64,000 bases of DNA from Anthropogastromicrobium aceti (GCF_025567095.1 NZ_JAOQJH010000011.1); one strand, 5' to 3'; positions 43,310 to 53,600 are shown, numbered from the stretch's first letter. The notes: generated by a model not told the origin, from the sequence alone. Translations and numbers: made by a program.

Positions 43310-43813
43310 ATGCAGGGAGATGACAGCAAAGAGGGCAAAGACAGCAAGCGTTTAAGTCGCGCAGAGCTTCTTGAAATGCTTATTGAGCAGTCAAAAGAAG
43401 TCGAGTCACTTAAAAAGAAGGTTGACGAGCTTCAGAAACAGCTTGATGATCGAACGATTCAGTTGCAGCAGACAGGTTCGATTGCAGAAGCAGCTCTCGC
43501 ATTAAACGACATATTCAAAGCTGCAGATCAGGCAGCATCCCAATACATCGAAAGTATAAAGCGTATGGAGCACGAAAAGAATGTAGAGTTCCAGGCGCTT
43601 CGCCAGAAGACACTTGATGCATGTGCTGTGATGAGAGAAGATACACAAGAGTATTGCAGACGGCTTCGTTATGAGAGCGAGGCAAAAAGAGACGCGCTGT
43701 ATGCTCAGTTAGAAAAAGAAGAGATCGAGAAAAACAATTCTAGTGAAGGCAGCGATCCAAGCACAAGGACGTGCCTTGAGACATCTCCCAGTGTAGGTGG
43801 AGGTGTCTCATGA
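43310..43813 (+). CDS. Coiled-coil protein of unknown function
   Basis: 167-residue hydrophilic protein. Residues about 17-55 form a heptad-like coiled coil (LLEMLIEQSKEVESLKKKVDELQKQL), followed by a second long helical part rich in Glu, Arg and Ala. No signal peptide or membrane helix. ATG 43310 follows GGAAGGAG. Its end overlaps the signal peptidase start by four bases, so it is tied to the surface operon; a cytoplasmic scaffold role would be a guess. Confidence 0.75.
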   Translation: MQGDDSKEGKDSKRLSRAELLEMLIEQSKEVESLKKKVDELQKQLDDRTIQLQQTGSIAEAALALNDIFKAADQAASQYIESIKRMEHEKNVEFQALRQKTLDACAVMREDTQEYCRRLRYESEAKRDALYAQLEKEEIEKNNSSEGSDPSTRTCLETSPSVGGGVS

Positions 43814-44400
43814 AAAAAAATAAAAAACAACCACTTGAAGTGCCGCCGATAGAGACTCTTGAAAAAGAGCTTCACAGAGAGCTTTACAAAAAGAGCTACA
43901 GGAGCACGCTTCGAAGCACGGTTTATACACTCATTACAGTGGCGGCAGTAGCAGTACTGGTAGCTACTTTGGTGTTACCTGTTTTACAGATCTATGGTAC
44001 GTCCATGACGCCGACCTTATCAGATGGAGACATAGTTGTCTCCGTTTCTGGTTCGGAATTTGAAGCGCAGGACATAATTGCATTTTACTACAATAATAAG
44101 ATCTTAGTAAAACGTGTGATTGCAACAGCAGGACAGTGGGTAGATATCGACGAAGAGGGAAATGTTTCAGTTGACGGAACACCCCTCGACGAGCCATACG
44201 TATTTGAAAAGGCGCTTGGCGAATGCGATATAGACTTGCCATATCAAGTGCCTGAAGGAAGAGTATTTGTGATGGGTGATCATCGAAGCGTTTCAGTTGA
44301 TAGCAGAAGCACATCTGTCGGATGTGTGGCACAGGAGCAAATTGTTGGAAAATTAGTATTTTGTGTCTGGCCATTTACAAACTTTGGCCAGATCAAGTAG
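43810..44400 (+). CDS. lepB: Type I signal peptidase
   Basis: 196-residue membrane-bound signal peptidase of the Gram-positive type. One membrane helix near residues 34-58; the catalytic serine is in YGTSMTPTLSDGD and the lysine in ILVKRVIA; VFVMGDHRSVSVDSR is the conserved box E. The position between a coiled-coil gene and a large surface protein suggests a dedicated peptidase for that locus. The housekeeping copy may be elsewhere. Confidence 0.93.
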   Translation: MKKNKKQPLEVPPIETLEKELHRELYKKSYRSTLRSTVYTLITVAAVAVLVATLVLPVLQIYGTSMTPTLSDGDIVVSVSGSEFEAQDIIAFYYNNKILVKRVIATAGQWVDIDEEGNVSVDGTPLDEPYVFEKALGECDIDLPYQVPEGRVFVMGDHRSVSVDSRSTSVGCVAQEQIVGKLVFCVWPFTNFGQIK

Positions 44401-45984
44401 GAGAAAGGGGGCGTCTGTTTTGGAAAATCCGTTAAGAAAACAGATTCGTTCAATCATGAAGGATCATAAGAAACGTCAAATGTGGTATCGAATAGTTACC
44501 ACACTGGCGGTTGTTGTTGTGTTTGTAACGACATATATGCTGATTCTACCAGCTATAACGATGGAAAACAAAGCAGAGTGCGGTATCACAGAGCACAAAC
44601 ACGACGCAAACTGTTACAGCTCGCATTATGAGAAGGAGAAAGAGCTTGCCTGTACGACAGATTCACTAGGTGTACATAAGCATACAGATGCCTGCTACGA
44701 TGCAGAGCATAAGCTGATCTGTGGTTATGCAGACTTTGTGATTCATGAACATGACGCATCCTGCTACGACAAAGACGGCAATCTAGTATGCACCATTCCA
44801 GAGCATAAGCTGCATCAGCACACACCAGAGTGCTATCAGATGCAGAAACAGCTAGTTTGCACACAGGAAGAGTCAGTTGGTCATACTCATACGCCTGAAT
44901 GCTACACAAAACAGCAGGGCGCATTAATCTGCGGCAAAGAAGAGCATACACACGGCGAAGGCTGCTACGATGCAGAAGGCAATTTAATCTGCACACTAGA
45001 AGAGCATACGCACAGTGACGAATGCTACGAGTGGAATGACGTACTGACATGTACGATTCCAGAAAGCGCAGGTCACACACACAGCGAAGCCTGCTATCAG
45101 GATGTGCAGGTACTAATATGCGAAGAGCCAGCCGAGCTTCATACCCACACAGCAGAGTGCTACAAAGACGGCGTACTCGCATGTGGAAAGTTAGAATTAA
45201 AAGAGCATAAGCACAGCGAAACATGTTTCACAGAAAAGCAGGTTCTCGTAGAGACATTAATCTGTGACAGAGTAGAGCATGTACATACAGACGAGTGCTA
45301 CAAAGGCAGTGGTCAGAAAGAAGAGCAGTCGTCAGTGGCTAGCGAGGAAGTGACCAGTGAAGATGCTTCAACTGAGGAAAACTCCACAGAAGAAATCAGT
45401 TCTGAAGAGTTAAGTACAGAAGAAGTAAGTACAGAAGCTGTAAGCTTAGAGGAAACTTCAACAGAGGAAACTAGCAGCCAGATCGAAGAGGTTTCAAGCG
45501 AGGCAGACACCGATGCAGAAGAAACAAGACTTGAAGCATCAAGCGAAGACGAATCAGAGACAGAGTCAGCAGAAGAAGTAGAATCTGAACCAGAGGAAAG
45601 TTCTTCCATAGAGGCAGAAAGCTTAGAGGAAGAGAGTTCTGAAGAGGAGAGCTTCGAAGAGACTTCTACTGAGAAAACATCTGAAGAAGAGCTGACGAGT
45701 GAAGATGCATCCACAGAAGAAGAAACTTCAGAGGCAGAAGAGGAGAGTAGTGAGGAAGAAACTTCAGAGGCTGATGATTTTATTGATCAGTGGGAATTAG
45801 GTGAGAATGGTGCATTGTTTATTGCATATACATCAGATGATGATGTAATGGGATTAGAAGATGCAGACTTGCTTAGTATTGCTTCTCTTGATGAAGAAAT
45901 CAATGAAGACAGACCAATGTTGTATAGAGTAGCAGCCAGAGCAGCGAATACAGCACCAACTGGTACTGAGTTTAAGAAGTTGTT

Positions 45985-46005
45985 GTCAGAAGGATACCAC
46001 CAAAA
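45985..46005. other. Approximate left prophage junction (attL)
   Basis: The host reading frame is intact up to about here and the recombinase terminator begins at 46003, so the crossover must lie close to this interval. The core dinucleotide cannot be fixed without attR or an uninterrupted host allele. Confidence 0.55.
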
Positions 46006-46037
46006 AAGAAGCCGTTCTCAAGGAACGACTTCTTTTT
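46003..46037 (-). terminator. Terminator of the recombinase gene
   Basis: AAAAAGAAG-C-CGTTC and GAACG-A-CTTCTTTTT form a stem around the recombinase stop codon, with a T-rich end on the minus strand. A-rich/T-rich flanks make it bidirectional. Confidence 0.7.
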
Positions 46038-47622
46038 CTTGTGAGTTTGGAAGTTTGGGATACAATGTGATTTCAAAGTCATCAAGCGGAGTGAACTTGG
46101 TGGGCTTAGTTGTACGAATGTAAGTTACTTTTTCAAGAACCCCTTTCAACAATTCGTTTTTTGCTACTGGGTCTGAGAGGTTTTTGTAAACATCAAGCAA
46201 TTTTTCAACTTTAGGGATGATGTCCTTTTTCCTCTCGTCTAGCAGAACCAACTCAGTAAGTTCTTTCTTTAATTCGCTTTGCCGATCCATATTATCAGAT
46301 ATCTTACTACTAATGCTCCTCGACCGAGCAAGAAAAGTTTCGGTATCGTAGATTCCTTGTTCTAGTAAATCATGAGTGCGATCAAGTTGCTGCTGAAGTG
46401 TTTGAATTTCTGATTCTGCCCGAATGATTGCTTTTTTTACTTCCTCATATCGCAAATCTGACTGAGTAGAACTGTTGCCATCCCATTTTAGACGATACTT
46501 AGATAGCCACTCAGCAAGACCTTGAAGAATACAATCCTCAACAACAGATAATCTTGCACCGTTGTTATCACAATGCCTACAGCCAAGTCCGTCCGGCTTA
46601 CCTGCTCTTCCACGGTGCTTTATCATATGATATCCACATTTTCCACAGACTACAACTCCAGCAAGTGGATTCGTTAAAGGCCCATGTAATTTGTTTTGAG
46701 GCACAAAACGCCCTTTTCGCAATCTCTCTTTAGCACGGTAAAAAATTTCTTCCGATACTATGGCAGGGTGCATACCGTCTACGATAATTTGTTCGTTATC
46801 GGGCACGATAATTCGTTGCATCTTTGTAGTGCCATTTTCAGATATCCGCTTCATTTTGTGCCGCCCCCATCGAATTTTTCCAATGTAAACTGGGTTTAAA
46901 AGCAACTCACGCACAGATGTGTCATCCCACGCATCGCGCCCTGAGGGAGATTTAATTCCCAGTGCCGTTAGCTCTTTTGCAACAATGATAGTGCCGGGGT
47001 ACATAACTGTTCCGTCACTTTGTCTCTTTCCATTTACGTATATATCAAAGATGTACTGGATAACTTTTGATTCTGTCTCAGATGGCCGAAGCGTCCAGCC
47101 CTTTTCACCAATACAGTGCACTCTTTCGTAACCATATGGGGCTTTGCCTGTTACAATCTTTCCTTCGTTTACGGCAGCTATACGTCCGCGCTGCAAACGA
47201 CGATTTATCGTTTTATATTCGCGCCTAGACATGTACAAGCCAAATTCAAAATATTCTTCGTCAAACTCATTTGCAGGATCAAAAACTTTTAAAGGAGTTA
47301 TAATTTTTGTTCCAGAGTATTTGAAAGCTTGTGCAACAATGCCCTGATCAATGGTTTCGCCACGAGCAAGGCGCTCGATTTCTATTACAAGAACTCCCTC
47401 CCAGACTCCACGCTCAACCTCTTGCAGGAGTTTCTGCATAATAGGGCGAGCAGCGATTGTATCTCCAGACACAATTTCACGATAGATTTGTGTTATGTTG
47501 TAATGACCGCGCTTGGCAACATCAAGTAAAAGCTTTTCATGTCGGGCAAGTGTTTCACCCTCACCATAAGATTCTGCCTCCATATCAGCACGAGATTTTC
47601 TCAAATATAGACAATATGCCAT
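46018..47622 (-). CDS. Large serine recombinase (phage integrase)
   Basis: 534-residue site-specific recombinase. The resolvase-like catalytic domain has the active serine at residue 10 (LYLRKSRAD) and an EIERLARG motif. A recombinase domain follows with GKAPYGYER and NPVYIGKIRWGRHK, then a zinc ribbon near residues 322-350 (CGKCGYH, CRHC) and a C-terminal coiled coil (residues about 395-470). The lineage is that of TP901/phiC31-like integrases that act on short att sites without a directionality factor for integration. The gene ends at the prophage junction. Confidence 0.95.
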   Translation of the reverse strand: MAYCLYLRKSRADMEAESYGEGETLARHEKLLLDVAKRGHYNITQIYREIVSGDTIAARPIMQKLLQEVERGVWEGVLVIEIERLARGETIDQGIVAQAFKYSGTKIITPLKVFDPANEFDEEYFEFGLYMSRREYKTINRRLQRGRIAAVNEGKIVTGKAPYGYERVHCIGEKGWTLRPSETESKVIQYIFDIYVNGKRQSDGTVMYPGTIIVAKELTALGIKSPSGRDAWDDTSVRELLLNPVYIGKIRWGRHKMKRISENGTTKMQRIIVPDNEQIIVDGMHPAIVSEEIFYRAKERLRKGRFVPQNKLHGPLTNPLAGVVVCGKCGYHMIKHRGRAGKPDGLGCRHCDNNGARLSVVEDCILQGLAEWLSKYRLKWDGNSSTQSDLRYEEVKKAIIRAESEIQTLQQQLDRTHDLLEQGIYDTETFLARSRSISSKISDNMDRQSELKKELTELVLLDERKKDIIPKVEKLLDVYKNLSDPVAKNELLKGVLEKVTYIRTTKPTKFTPLDDFEITLYPKLPNSQEKEVVP

Positions 47623-47671
47623 TTAAACCTCCTACAATAGCCCTAGAACGAATCTGAAAAATTAACGATAA

Positions 47672-48271
47672 TTATATTACCTTCCTTTCGGACAACCCTT
47701 CTAGTACGCCTTTCTCCCGTTTAAGGGCAACTTCAAGGTCAGCTTGCATCATGCGATCAAGTATGGATGCAAGTTCACTTTTGGATTGAGATTGAAGCGC
47801 CATAAGATCAGAAATAGCAGTTGGGTCGGAAAAAGGATTCTTATCAGTCTTTTTCTGAATCTGAGAGCGAAATTTGCATAAGGATTGCAAAAGCTCGCCA
47901 TACAGGGCAAGGCGAACTGGCTGGTAGCACTTCACATCCTGAAATAGAAGTTGATAAAAATCGTTGAAACACTTTTCGACATTTTGTCTATCTAATACGG
48001 GAAGCTTCTTGAGGGCTTTTTCGAAGCCTATGCTATCGCCGTAAAAAACATGCTCTACAGGGGTTGGGTGATCACTATACCCAAGTAGATAATCAGTTGT
48101 TACGCCAAAATATTTGGCCAGTATGCAAACTGTTTCGAGATCAGGCTCTTTGTCCAAACTTTCGTATCCAGATACAGTTGACCGCTTCCTTTGGATTATT
48201 TTGGCAACGTCCTCTTGCGTAAGATGATTTTCTTTACGCAAAGCTATAAGTCGATTCGTAAATTCTTTCAT
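47672..48271 (-). CDS. Phage repressor with XRE-type HTH (CI-like)
   Basis: 199-residue regulator. Residues 1-65 form an XRE helix-turn-helix (LIALRKENHLTQEDVAKIIQRKRSTVSGYE) followed by the common LAKYFGVTTDYLLGYSD. The rest is helical and lacks a visible LexA-like Ser/Lys protease motif. The start codon is ATG 48271 behind TGGAGGT; the ATG 15 bases earlier overlaps that ribosome site. Divergent from the Cro-like gene, upstream of the recombinase in a probable lysogeny operon. Confidence 0.85.
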   Translation of the reverse strand: MKEFTNRLIALRKENHLTQEDVAKIIQRKRSTVSGYESLDKEPDLETVCILAKYFGVTTDYLLGYSDHPTPVEHVFYGDSIGFEKALKKLPVLDRQNVEKCFNDFYQLLFQDVKCYQPVRLALYGELLQSLCKFRSQIQKKTDKNPFSDPTAISDLMALQSQSKSELASILDRMMQADLEVALKREKGVLEGLSERKVI

Positions 48272-48328
48272 TTTTTTTACCTCCATTTATTAAATGATAC
48301 CCTAAATGCTACTGTTTGTGTAGACAAT

Positions 48329-48398
48329 GCCCCGAAAAGAAGCAAAATAATATTTTTTACAAAAATTACTTGACTTTGCCCCTAAAAGGAACTATAAT
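48329..48398 (+). promoter_or_regulatory. Phage early promoter with repeated operator-like sites
   Basis: TTGACT (48370-48375), 17-bp spacer and a perfect TATAAT (48393-48398) form the rightward early promoter. GCCCCTAAAAGGAAC (48378-48392) fills the spacer, and the similar GCCCCGAAAAGAAGC lies at 48329-48343. A weaker relative with ACCCTAAATG lies at about 48298-48308. These are good candidates for binding sites of the CI-like and Cro-like proteins. Confidence 0.65.
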
Positions 48399-48437
48399 AT
48401 AATTGTAAGGCAAAAGCGTTACAGAAAGGAGCGAAGC

Positions 48438-48647
48438 ATGAGGGCAAAACTAAAAGCAATTCGAGAAGCCCATGGCTATACACAGCAAAGTTTTAGCGAT
48501 TTGATTGGCATCAGCAGAAGCCACTACTCACAAATTGAGAGCGGCGATAAACAGCCATCATTAAAGCTGGCTTTTAGAATCAAAAATGCATTGAAGTGCT
48601 ATGGTGATGATATTTTTGATAATTCGATGCCGATAGTCAGAAAGTGA
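48438..48647 (+). CDS. Cro-like XRE-family regulator
   Basis: 69-residue protein that is almost entirely one helix-turn-helix domain (LKAIREAHGYTQQSFSDLIGISRSHYSQIESGDKQPS). A strong AAAGGAG site precedes the ATG. It is the first rightward gene, directly under the early promoter, and so fits the Cro role of shutting off the repressor. Confidence 0.85.
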   Translation: MRAKLKAIREAHGYTQQSFSDLIGISRSHYSQIESGDKQPSLKLAFRIKNALKCYGDDIFDNSMPIVRK

Positions 48648-48684
48648 TTTTTTTTTCTGAAAAAAAGACACTAAAAGAAACAAT

Positions 48685-48713
48685 AAGTTGCAATTTTGAT
48701 AGAAAAGTTGCAA
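48685..48713. repeat. Direct repeats of AAGTTGCAA, 20 bp apart
   Basis: AAGTTGCAA at 48685-48693 and again at 48705-48713, exactly two helical turns apart, in the 130-base gap between the Cro-like gene and the next one. It may be a binding site; nothing else is seen in the gap except the AAGGAGG of the next gene. Confidence 0.4.
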
Positions 48714-48777
48714 AAAGAAGCTACAACGCGTTTCTATCCAACTATTAAAAATCTAGCATACAAGGAGGTGGAAATAA

Positions 48778-49272
48778 ATGGCAAGGCAAGCAACAAAAGC
48801 GTGTGGAAATCGGTACTTTGAAGCACGCATGAGAGCTGCAAAGTACAATGAACGATTTTTAACAAGAGCAGGAGCTGTAGAGAGTCTTCCGGGAGTTACC
48901 GAGGACAGTTTGAAAAAATATGAGCTGGATCTTACCAGAACGCCAAATGTTGTTGTTGCGCTGATGGCAGATGCGTATAACGATCCAGAACTCAGAACAT
49001 GGTATTGCTCAAACGAGTGCCCTTTAGGAAAAGAGTTCAGAGAAATTTCAGAAATGCCGGCAGAAAGAGCTTTGCTGCGTTTGCAGAACTCGGTTTGCGA
49101 AATAGAAAAAGTGATAAGGCAGCTCTCCGGAATAATGGAGGATGGAAAAATATCGAACGAAGAGGAAAAACAGATGATTCCCAAGCTAAGAGATCAGCTT
49201 TTGGAGTTTAGACAAAGAACTGATGAAAATCTCGCTGCTCTGGAAAAAGCAGAACGGCGAGGAACATTTTAA
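48778..49272 (+). CDS. Phage XRE-like regulatory protein
   Basis: 164-residue protein of a type common in clostridial prophages. The N-terminal part has an HTH-like pattern (AGAVESLPGVTEDSLKKYELDLTRTPN), then the conserved LMADAYNDPELRTWYCSNECPLGK, and a C-terminal coiled coil. AAGGAGG lies at 48762. The role is unknown, probably early regulation. Confidence 0.7.
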   Translation: MARQATKACGNRYFEARMRAAKYNERFLTRAGAVESLPGVTEDSLKKYELDLTRTPNVVVALMADAYNDPELRTWYCSNECPLGKEFREISEMPAERALLRLQNSVCEIEKVIRQLSGIMEDGKISNEEEKQMIPKLRDQLLEFRQRTDENLAALEKAERRGTF

Positions 49273-49285
49273 GGAGGTTTGCATA

Positions 49286-49468
49286 ATGGAAGCATCTAAT
49301 ATTGTAAAAGAATTTTGTATTGGGAATGCCAAGATAAAAATAGCAGATAACTTTTGCAAGCCACAAAGTGAAGTAGAGCAGATACTAAAGAGCATAGCCA
49401 CACAGGTACAATGGCAGCTTATGTCAGGAAGTTCAAAGGGGTGTAAGGGTAAGCAAAAAGTGAGATGA
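49286..49468 (+). CDS. Small phage protein
   Basis: 60 residues from ATG 49286, behind a strong AAGGAGG at 14 bases after the previous stop. The segment FCIGNAKIKIADNFCKPQSEVEQILKSIA is similar to short early proteins of other clostridial prophages. Function unknown. Confidence 0.7.
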   Translation: MEASNIVKEFCIGNAKIKIADNFCKPQSEVEQILKSIATQVQWQLMSGSSKGCKGKQKVR

Positions 49469-49493
49469 GCTGACCTATAGAGGATAAGAAAAT

Positions 49494-49616
49494 ATGATGA
49501 AAATGGAGACAGAAAAAAGCGACTTATGCCGCAAACACAAGCCGCCTACTACTACAACGCTTCTCCATTATAACCCCAAAAGAAGGAAAATGCAAGGAGA
49601 AAAATATGGAGAGTAA
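49494..49616 (+). CDS. Possible 40-residue phage protein
   Basis: Frame from ATG 49494 to TAA 49614-49616, overlapping the start of the next gene, with GAGGATAAG upstream. The product is Lys/Thr/Pro-rich (CRKHKPPTTTTLLHYNPK). I recognise no family; it is kept because of the ribosome site and overlap. Confidence 0.35.
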   Translation: MMKMETEKSDLCRKHKPPTTTTLLHYNPKRRKMQGEKYGE

Positions 49617-50625
49617 AAATGCATTACAGATTACAGCACAATACCCAGCAGAGCGTTACAACCTTCTGGTTCCGATGCAGACGGTGGCAGAAATTGCAGA
49701 CATCCACAAGCCTGTAATGAATGCTGTACAAATTTCAGTAAATCCTGCGGATAAAGAAATCTACGAGCAGGAAAAAGCTTCAGACGCATGGACTGATAGA
49801 GATGGAAAACACCACCCGGCGAAAGCTGCTGGCTGGGCATTAACCAAAAAAGGTCTCAACAAGCTCATGAGAGCAGCGGGCATTAAGATTCTTGGAACGC
49901 GGCCAATCATTCCGTCCACCTGTCAGAAATGTGCTGAAGTAAACAGAAACATTGGTCACCCAGTAAATTGTGGAGCTTGCGGAAATAAGGATGTAAAGTT
50001 CGAAGCTAGAATTTCAGTGCCTCAGCTTACTGGGGAAAATATTGAAATTGTAGCACACAAAGAAATCATCGTGCAGGATGTAACTGATGGGATGACAGTG
50101 AACCAGCGAAAAGAGTTTTTGAAGTTCCGCAATGAAATGTGTGAAACCAAAGCGATAAATAGAGCCCTGAGAGCGGCGATGCACATCAAGGGTACATATA
50201 GTATCGAGGAATTAAAGAAACCGTTTGTGGTAGCGTACCTTGTCCCTAATTTGAATAATGAGGCTGTAAAGGCAGAAGCAATCAAACATTTTTTTACATC
50301 AGCGCAGGAGATTTACGGCGGACACAACACAACTGCAAGAAAGGCACTTTTTGTTGAAGATGATGTTGAAGAGGGAATGGAATATGAAACGCCGGGAACA
50401 CCAATTGAGCAGGCAGAAAATGTGGCGTACAAAGAACTTCCGGCAGAACCAATTCAAACAGCTTATGAAAATCATAAGGCAGAAGAAACATCACCAGATT
50501 TTGACCCTAACGTATGCACTGAATGCGGAACAAAGGTAAGCAACGGAGTTGTTAGATATAGCCAGCAGCAGTTCGGAAAGACACTTTGCATGGAGTGCCA
50601 GAGAAAACAGGGAGGTAATCGGTAA
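49606..50625 (+). CDS. Phage zinc-ribbon protein, possible DNA-annealing protein
   Basis: 339 residues. A central zinc-ribbon-like CQKC...CGAC pair (about residues 105-126), a second one at the C terminus (CTEC...CMEC), and a segment FRNEMCETKAINRALRAAM that resembles the 'TKAxxRA' helix of Rad52-type phage annealing proteins. The C-terminal third is acidic and variable. Its stop overlaps the start of the SbcD-SbcC fusion (TAATG), so the two are translationally coupled, as in exonuclease-annealase pairs. The annealing role is an inference. Confidence 0.6.
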   Translation: MESKNALQITAQYPAERYNLLVPMQTVAEIADIHKPVMNAVQISVNPADKEIYEQEKASDAWTDRDGKHHPAKAAGWALTKKGLNKLMRAAGIKILGTRPIIPSTCQKCAEVNRNIGHPVNCGACGNKDVKFEARISVPQLTGENIEIVAHKEIIVQDVTDGMTVNQRKEFLKFRNEMCETKAINRALRAAMHIKGTYSIEELKKPFVVAYLVPNLNNEAVKAEAIKHFFTSAQEIYGGHNTTARKALFVEDDVEEGMEYETPGTPIEQAENVAYKELPAEPIQTAYENHKAEETSPDFDPNVCTECGTKVSNGVVRYSQQQFGKTLCMECQRKQGGNR

Positions 50626-53600
50626 TGATTAGAGTGTTGCATACCGGAGATTTACATATAGGAAATTTTCCGGGACCAGAAGAAAATGGAGAAAATGTAA
50701 GATTCAAGGATATTTGCAAATGCCTTGATGCAATGATTACGGGTATGAAAGAGCAGAAACCAGATATTGCAATTATAGCAGGAGACATATTCCATCAAGC
50801 AAAGGTTTGGAGTGATCGAGGACTGAAAGAGCAGAGAACGGCTGTCAGATTCGTCAGAGAATTGAAAAAGACTTGCCCGGTTGTGGTAATGCGAGGAACG
50901 CCGAACCACGACAGTGAAGAGCAGTTTGATACATTGAAAAGTACATTCGAGGGTGATGAATCTGTACACATCGTAACGGAGCCGGGAATAAAAACCTATT
51001 GCAGCTATGATGGAAAGAAAATTCAAATTGCATGTTTGCCGGGTTTTGACAAAGGATACTTTAGATCAAAGAATCCGGGACTGTCCAAAGAAGAGGAAAA
51101 TCAAGTATTTACAAAAACAATTGCAGACATGATTATTGGTCTTAAAGCTCAGTGTGTAGTAGCTATACCATCCGTTTTGGTTTCGCACTATACAATCACG
51201 GGATGTAATATGGAGAGTGGGCAGGCAGCATTTTTTAGCCAATTTGAGCCTGTTGTATATCCAGATACTTTACAAGCTGCTGATTTCGATCTTAATTGCT
51301 TCGGGCACATTCACAGGCCGCAAAAAATTGAAGGGTGTAAGAACGCTTTCTATTGCGGAGCGATATCAGCGCTGAATTTTAACGATGAGGGGCAGGAAAG
51401 AGGATACTGGCTACATGATATTGAAGATAACGGAAATGTAAAATCAACATTTGAACAGCTTCCAACGAGAAAATACAAAACAATTCGCCTTAATGATGCT
51501 GACATTGAGAAAATTATTAACATGGATATTGATGATTTTGAAGTTCCGAGTGTAAAGGATAACGTTGTAAGAGTTCTCTATGACTGCACAGATGCACACA
51601 ACAAAGCATTCAATCATGCCAGATATGAGGCAGCATTGTATGGAGCTGGAGCATTTTGGGTGCAGGAAATTACGCCACAAAATATTAGCATCACTGTAGA
51701 TAGAAAAATCATGGATACTGATGGAACGCCAGAAAGTAACCTTTCTGAGTACCTTGTAGAAAAAGAAATTGGGTCAGAACGCTGCAAAGAAATAATTGAG
51801 CTTGCACGTCCGATTATTTCAGAAGCAACAGAAAAAACAACATTGAAGCATCACACAGGAATCTTCATCCCAGTTGAAATTGAAGTTAAAAATTATCGAA
51901 ACTACAAACAGGAGATGTTCTCATTTGATAGCATTAGATTCTGCACAATCAACGGAAACAATGGAGCAGGAAAGAGCAGTTTGTTCATGGACGCAATGCT
52001 TGATGCCCTGTTTGAAGAGACTCGGGAAGGCGAGTTGACTGGGTGGATCAGAAATGATCCAGATGCACGAAGTGGAGCAATCAAATTTACATTCAAGCTA
52101 GGTGAATGCCTTTATAGGGTAACAAGAACCCGTCAGAAATCTGGAAAAGCAACGCTAAATATTTCGGAGTTTGTCGAGGGTGAATGGGTAGACCGCTCGA
52201 AAGAGAAAATTAAAGATACCCAACAGGAAATAATCAACATCATTGGCATGGATAGTCTTACGTTGAAAGCTTGCGCTCTTATCATGCAAGATCAGTACGG
52301 CCTCTTTTTACAGGCAGACAAAGAAGCCCGTATGAATATCCTCGGAAACATACTGGGACTTGCAATCTATTCTGACATGGAAAACATGGCAGCTGATAAA
52401 GTTACAGATACTAATCGACAGATTAGACAGCTACAAGATAGAGCAGAGATCATGGAAAGTGGAATGCCGGACAAGAACACACTTGCTGAAAATACACAAA
52501 AAAATGAAAGAATCAAATTGGATTGCGAAAAGAAAATAGAGGAAAAGCAAAAGCTGATTAACTTATTTGAAGTGCAATTAAATACGCAACTTGAAACAGC
52601 AGAAAGAATTGTGAAACTGAATTCGAAATTGTTGACATTGGAAAATCAAAAGTCTCAAAAGGAAGCTGTCAAGGTCTCAAAAGGGATGGCTTCTCTTTCA
52701 GCTAGCAGCCTGATTGACCAAGAAAAAATTATTTTGGAAGGTGTTGAAGGCTACAAACAACTTTTGCAGCAGGAAAAAGAGGCAATCAAGGAAAAGACTT
52801 TGCAGGAGTCTCTTGCGGTAAAAAAAGAAGAAATCGAAGCAAGTATAAAGGATTCAGAATCCTCAGTAAGCCAACTTACGCAAAAACAAAACAACACGAT
52901 TGAAAGAATTGATGCTTTAAAGCACGATATAGAATGCGCAGGCGAGCTGAAAGAAAAGTACCAGCAGTATCAACAAAAGAAGCAACAGTTACAAGATCAG
53001 GAAATGCTTTTACCAAGTTGGGAGGCAGCCAAGGCCAAAGTTGAACTTGCGGAAAGAGCTTTGAAAGAACTTGAAAAAAATTATAAGGATCTGGATACCA
53101 AGCTTGAAATGCGGATATCAGAGCTGAAAAGAAAAGTTATGATTCTCGAAAATAGTGGCTGTCCGAACACTGAAAAAGCAACATGCAAATTTTTGCAGGA
53201 TGCAATTGAGGCAAAAAATGAACTCCCGAAAAAAGAAGATGAGAGAAGAACAACTGCAAAAACTTATGAAAGTGAGCGAGAAGACGCTATAAAAGCCTTA
53301 GACGAAGCAAATAGTGCTGTAAGTGCAGTAGCTTACAGCAAAGACGAAGTAAAAGTTCTAAGGGCTGATATATCCGCACTGGAGGTGTATGTAGAAAAGT
53401 ATAATGCTATCGAAGCGCAGAGAACAGAACTTACTTTTTTGATGGAGCGATTATCAGAGAACGCTGAGGCACAAGAAGAAGCAAAGAAAAAAGTCGAGAT
53501 GCACAAGGCAGAGCTTGCAAAAACGTTGGAACAGCTTGAAAAAGTAAAAAACGCAAAAGAAAATTTTGAAAAGCTACAGCAGGGGATTCTTTTAAGTGAG

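Larger units (their letters stand above)
44420..46123 (+). pseudogene. His/Cys-repeat surface protein, 3' end replaced by prophage
   Basis: Frame of 567 residues from TTG 44420 behind AGAAAGGGGGC. An N-terminal signal-anchor (about residues 24-44, ending LILPAITME) is typical of large Lachnospiraceae surface proteins. Residues about 53-300 hold eleven units of the form HxHxxxCY/F followed by a second Cys. Residues about 300-455 are a Ser/Glu/Thr-rich stalk. The frame then enters prophage DNA near 46000, running antisense to the recombinase, so the last 40 or so residues are chimeric and any adhesive domains and wall anchor are lost or displaced beyond the prophage. Confidence 0.8.

Noticed and set aside
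44586..45224. 212-codon minus-strand repeat ORF
   Set aside because: Mirror image of the His/Cys repeat units; no ribosome site or promoter.
45310..45780. Tandem-repeat-like DNA considered as CRISPR or satellite
   Set aside because: Irregular Ser/Glu/Thr codon repeats in a coding stalk, no constant repeat/spacer lengths.
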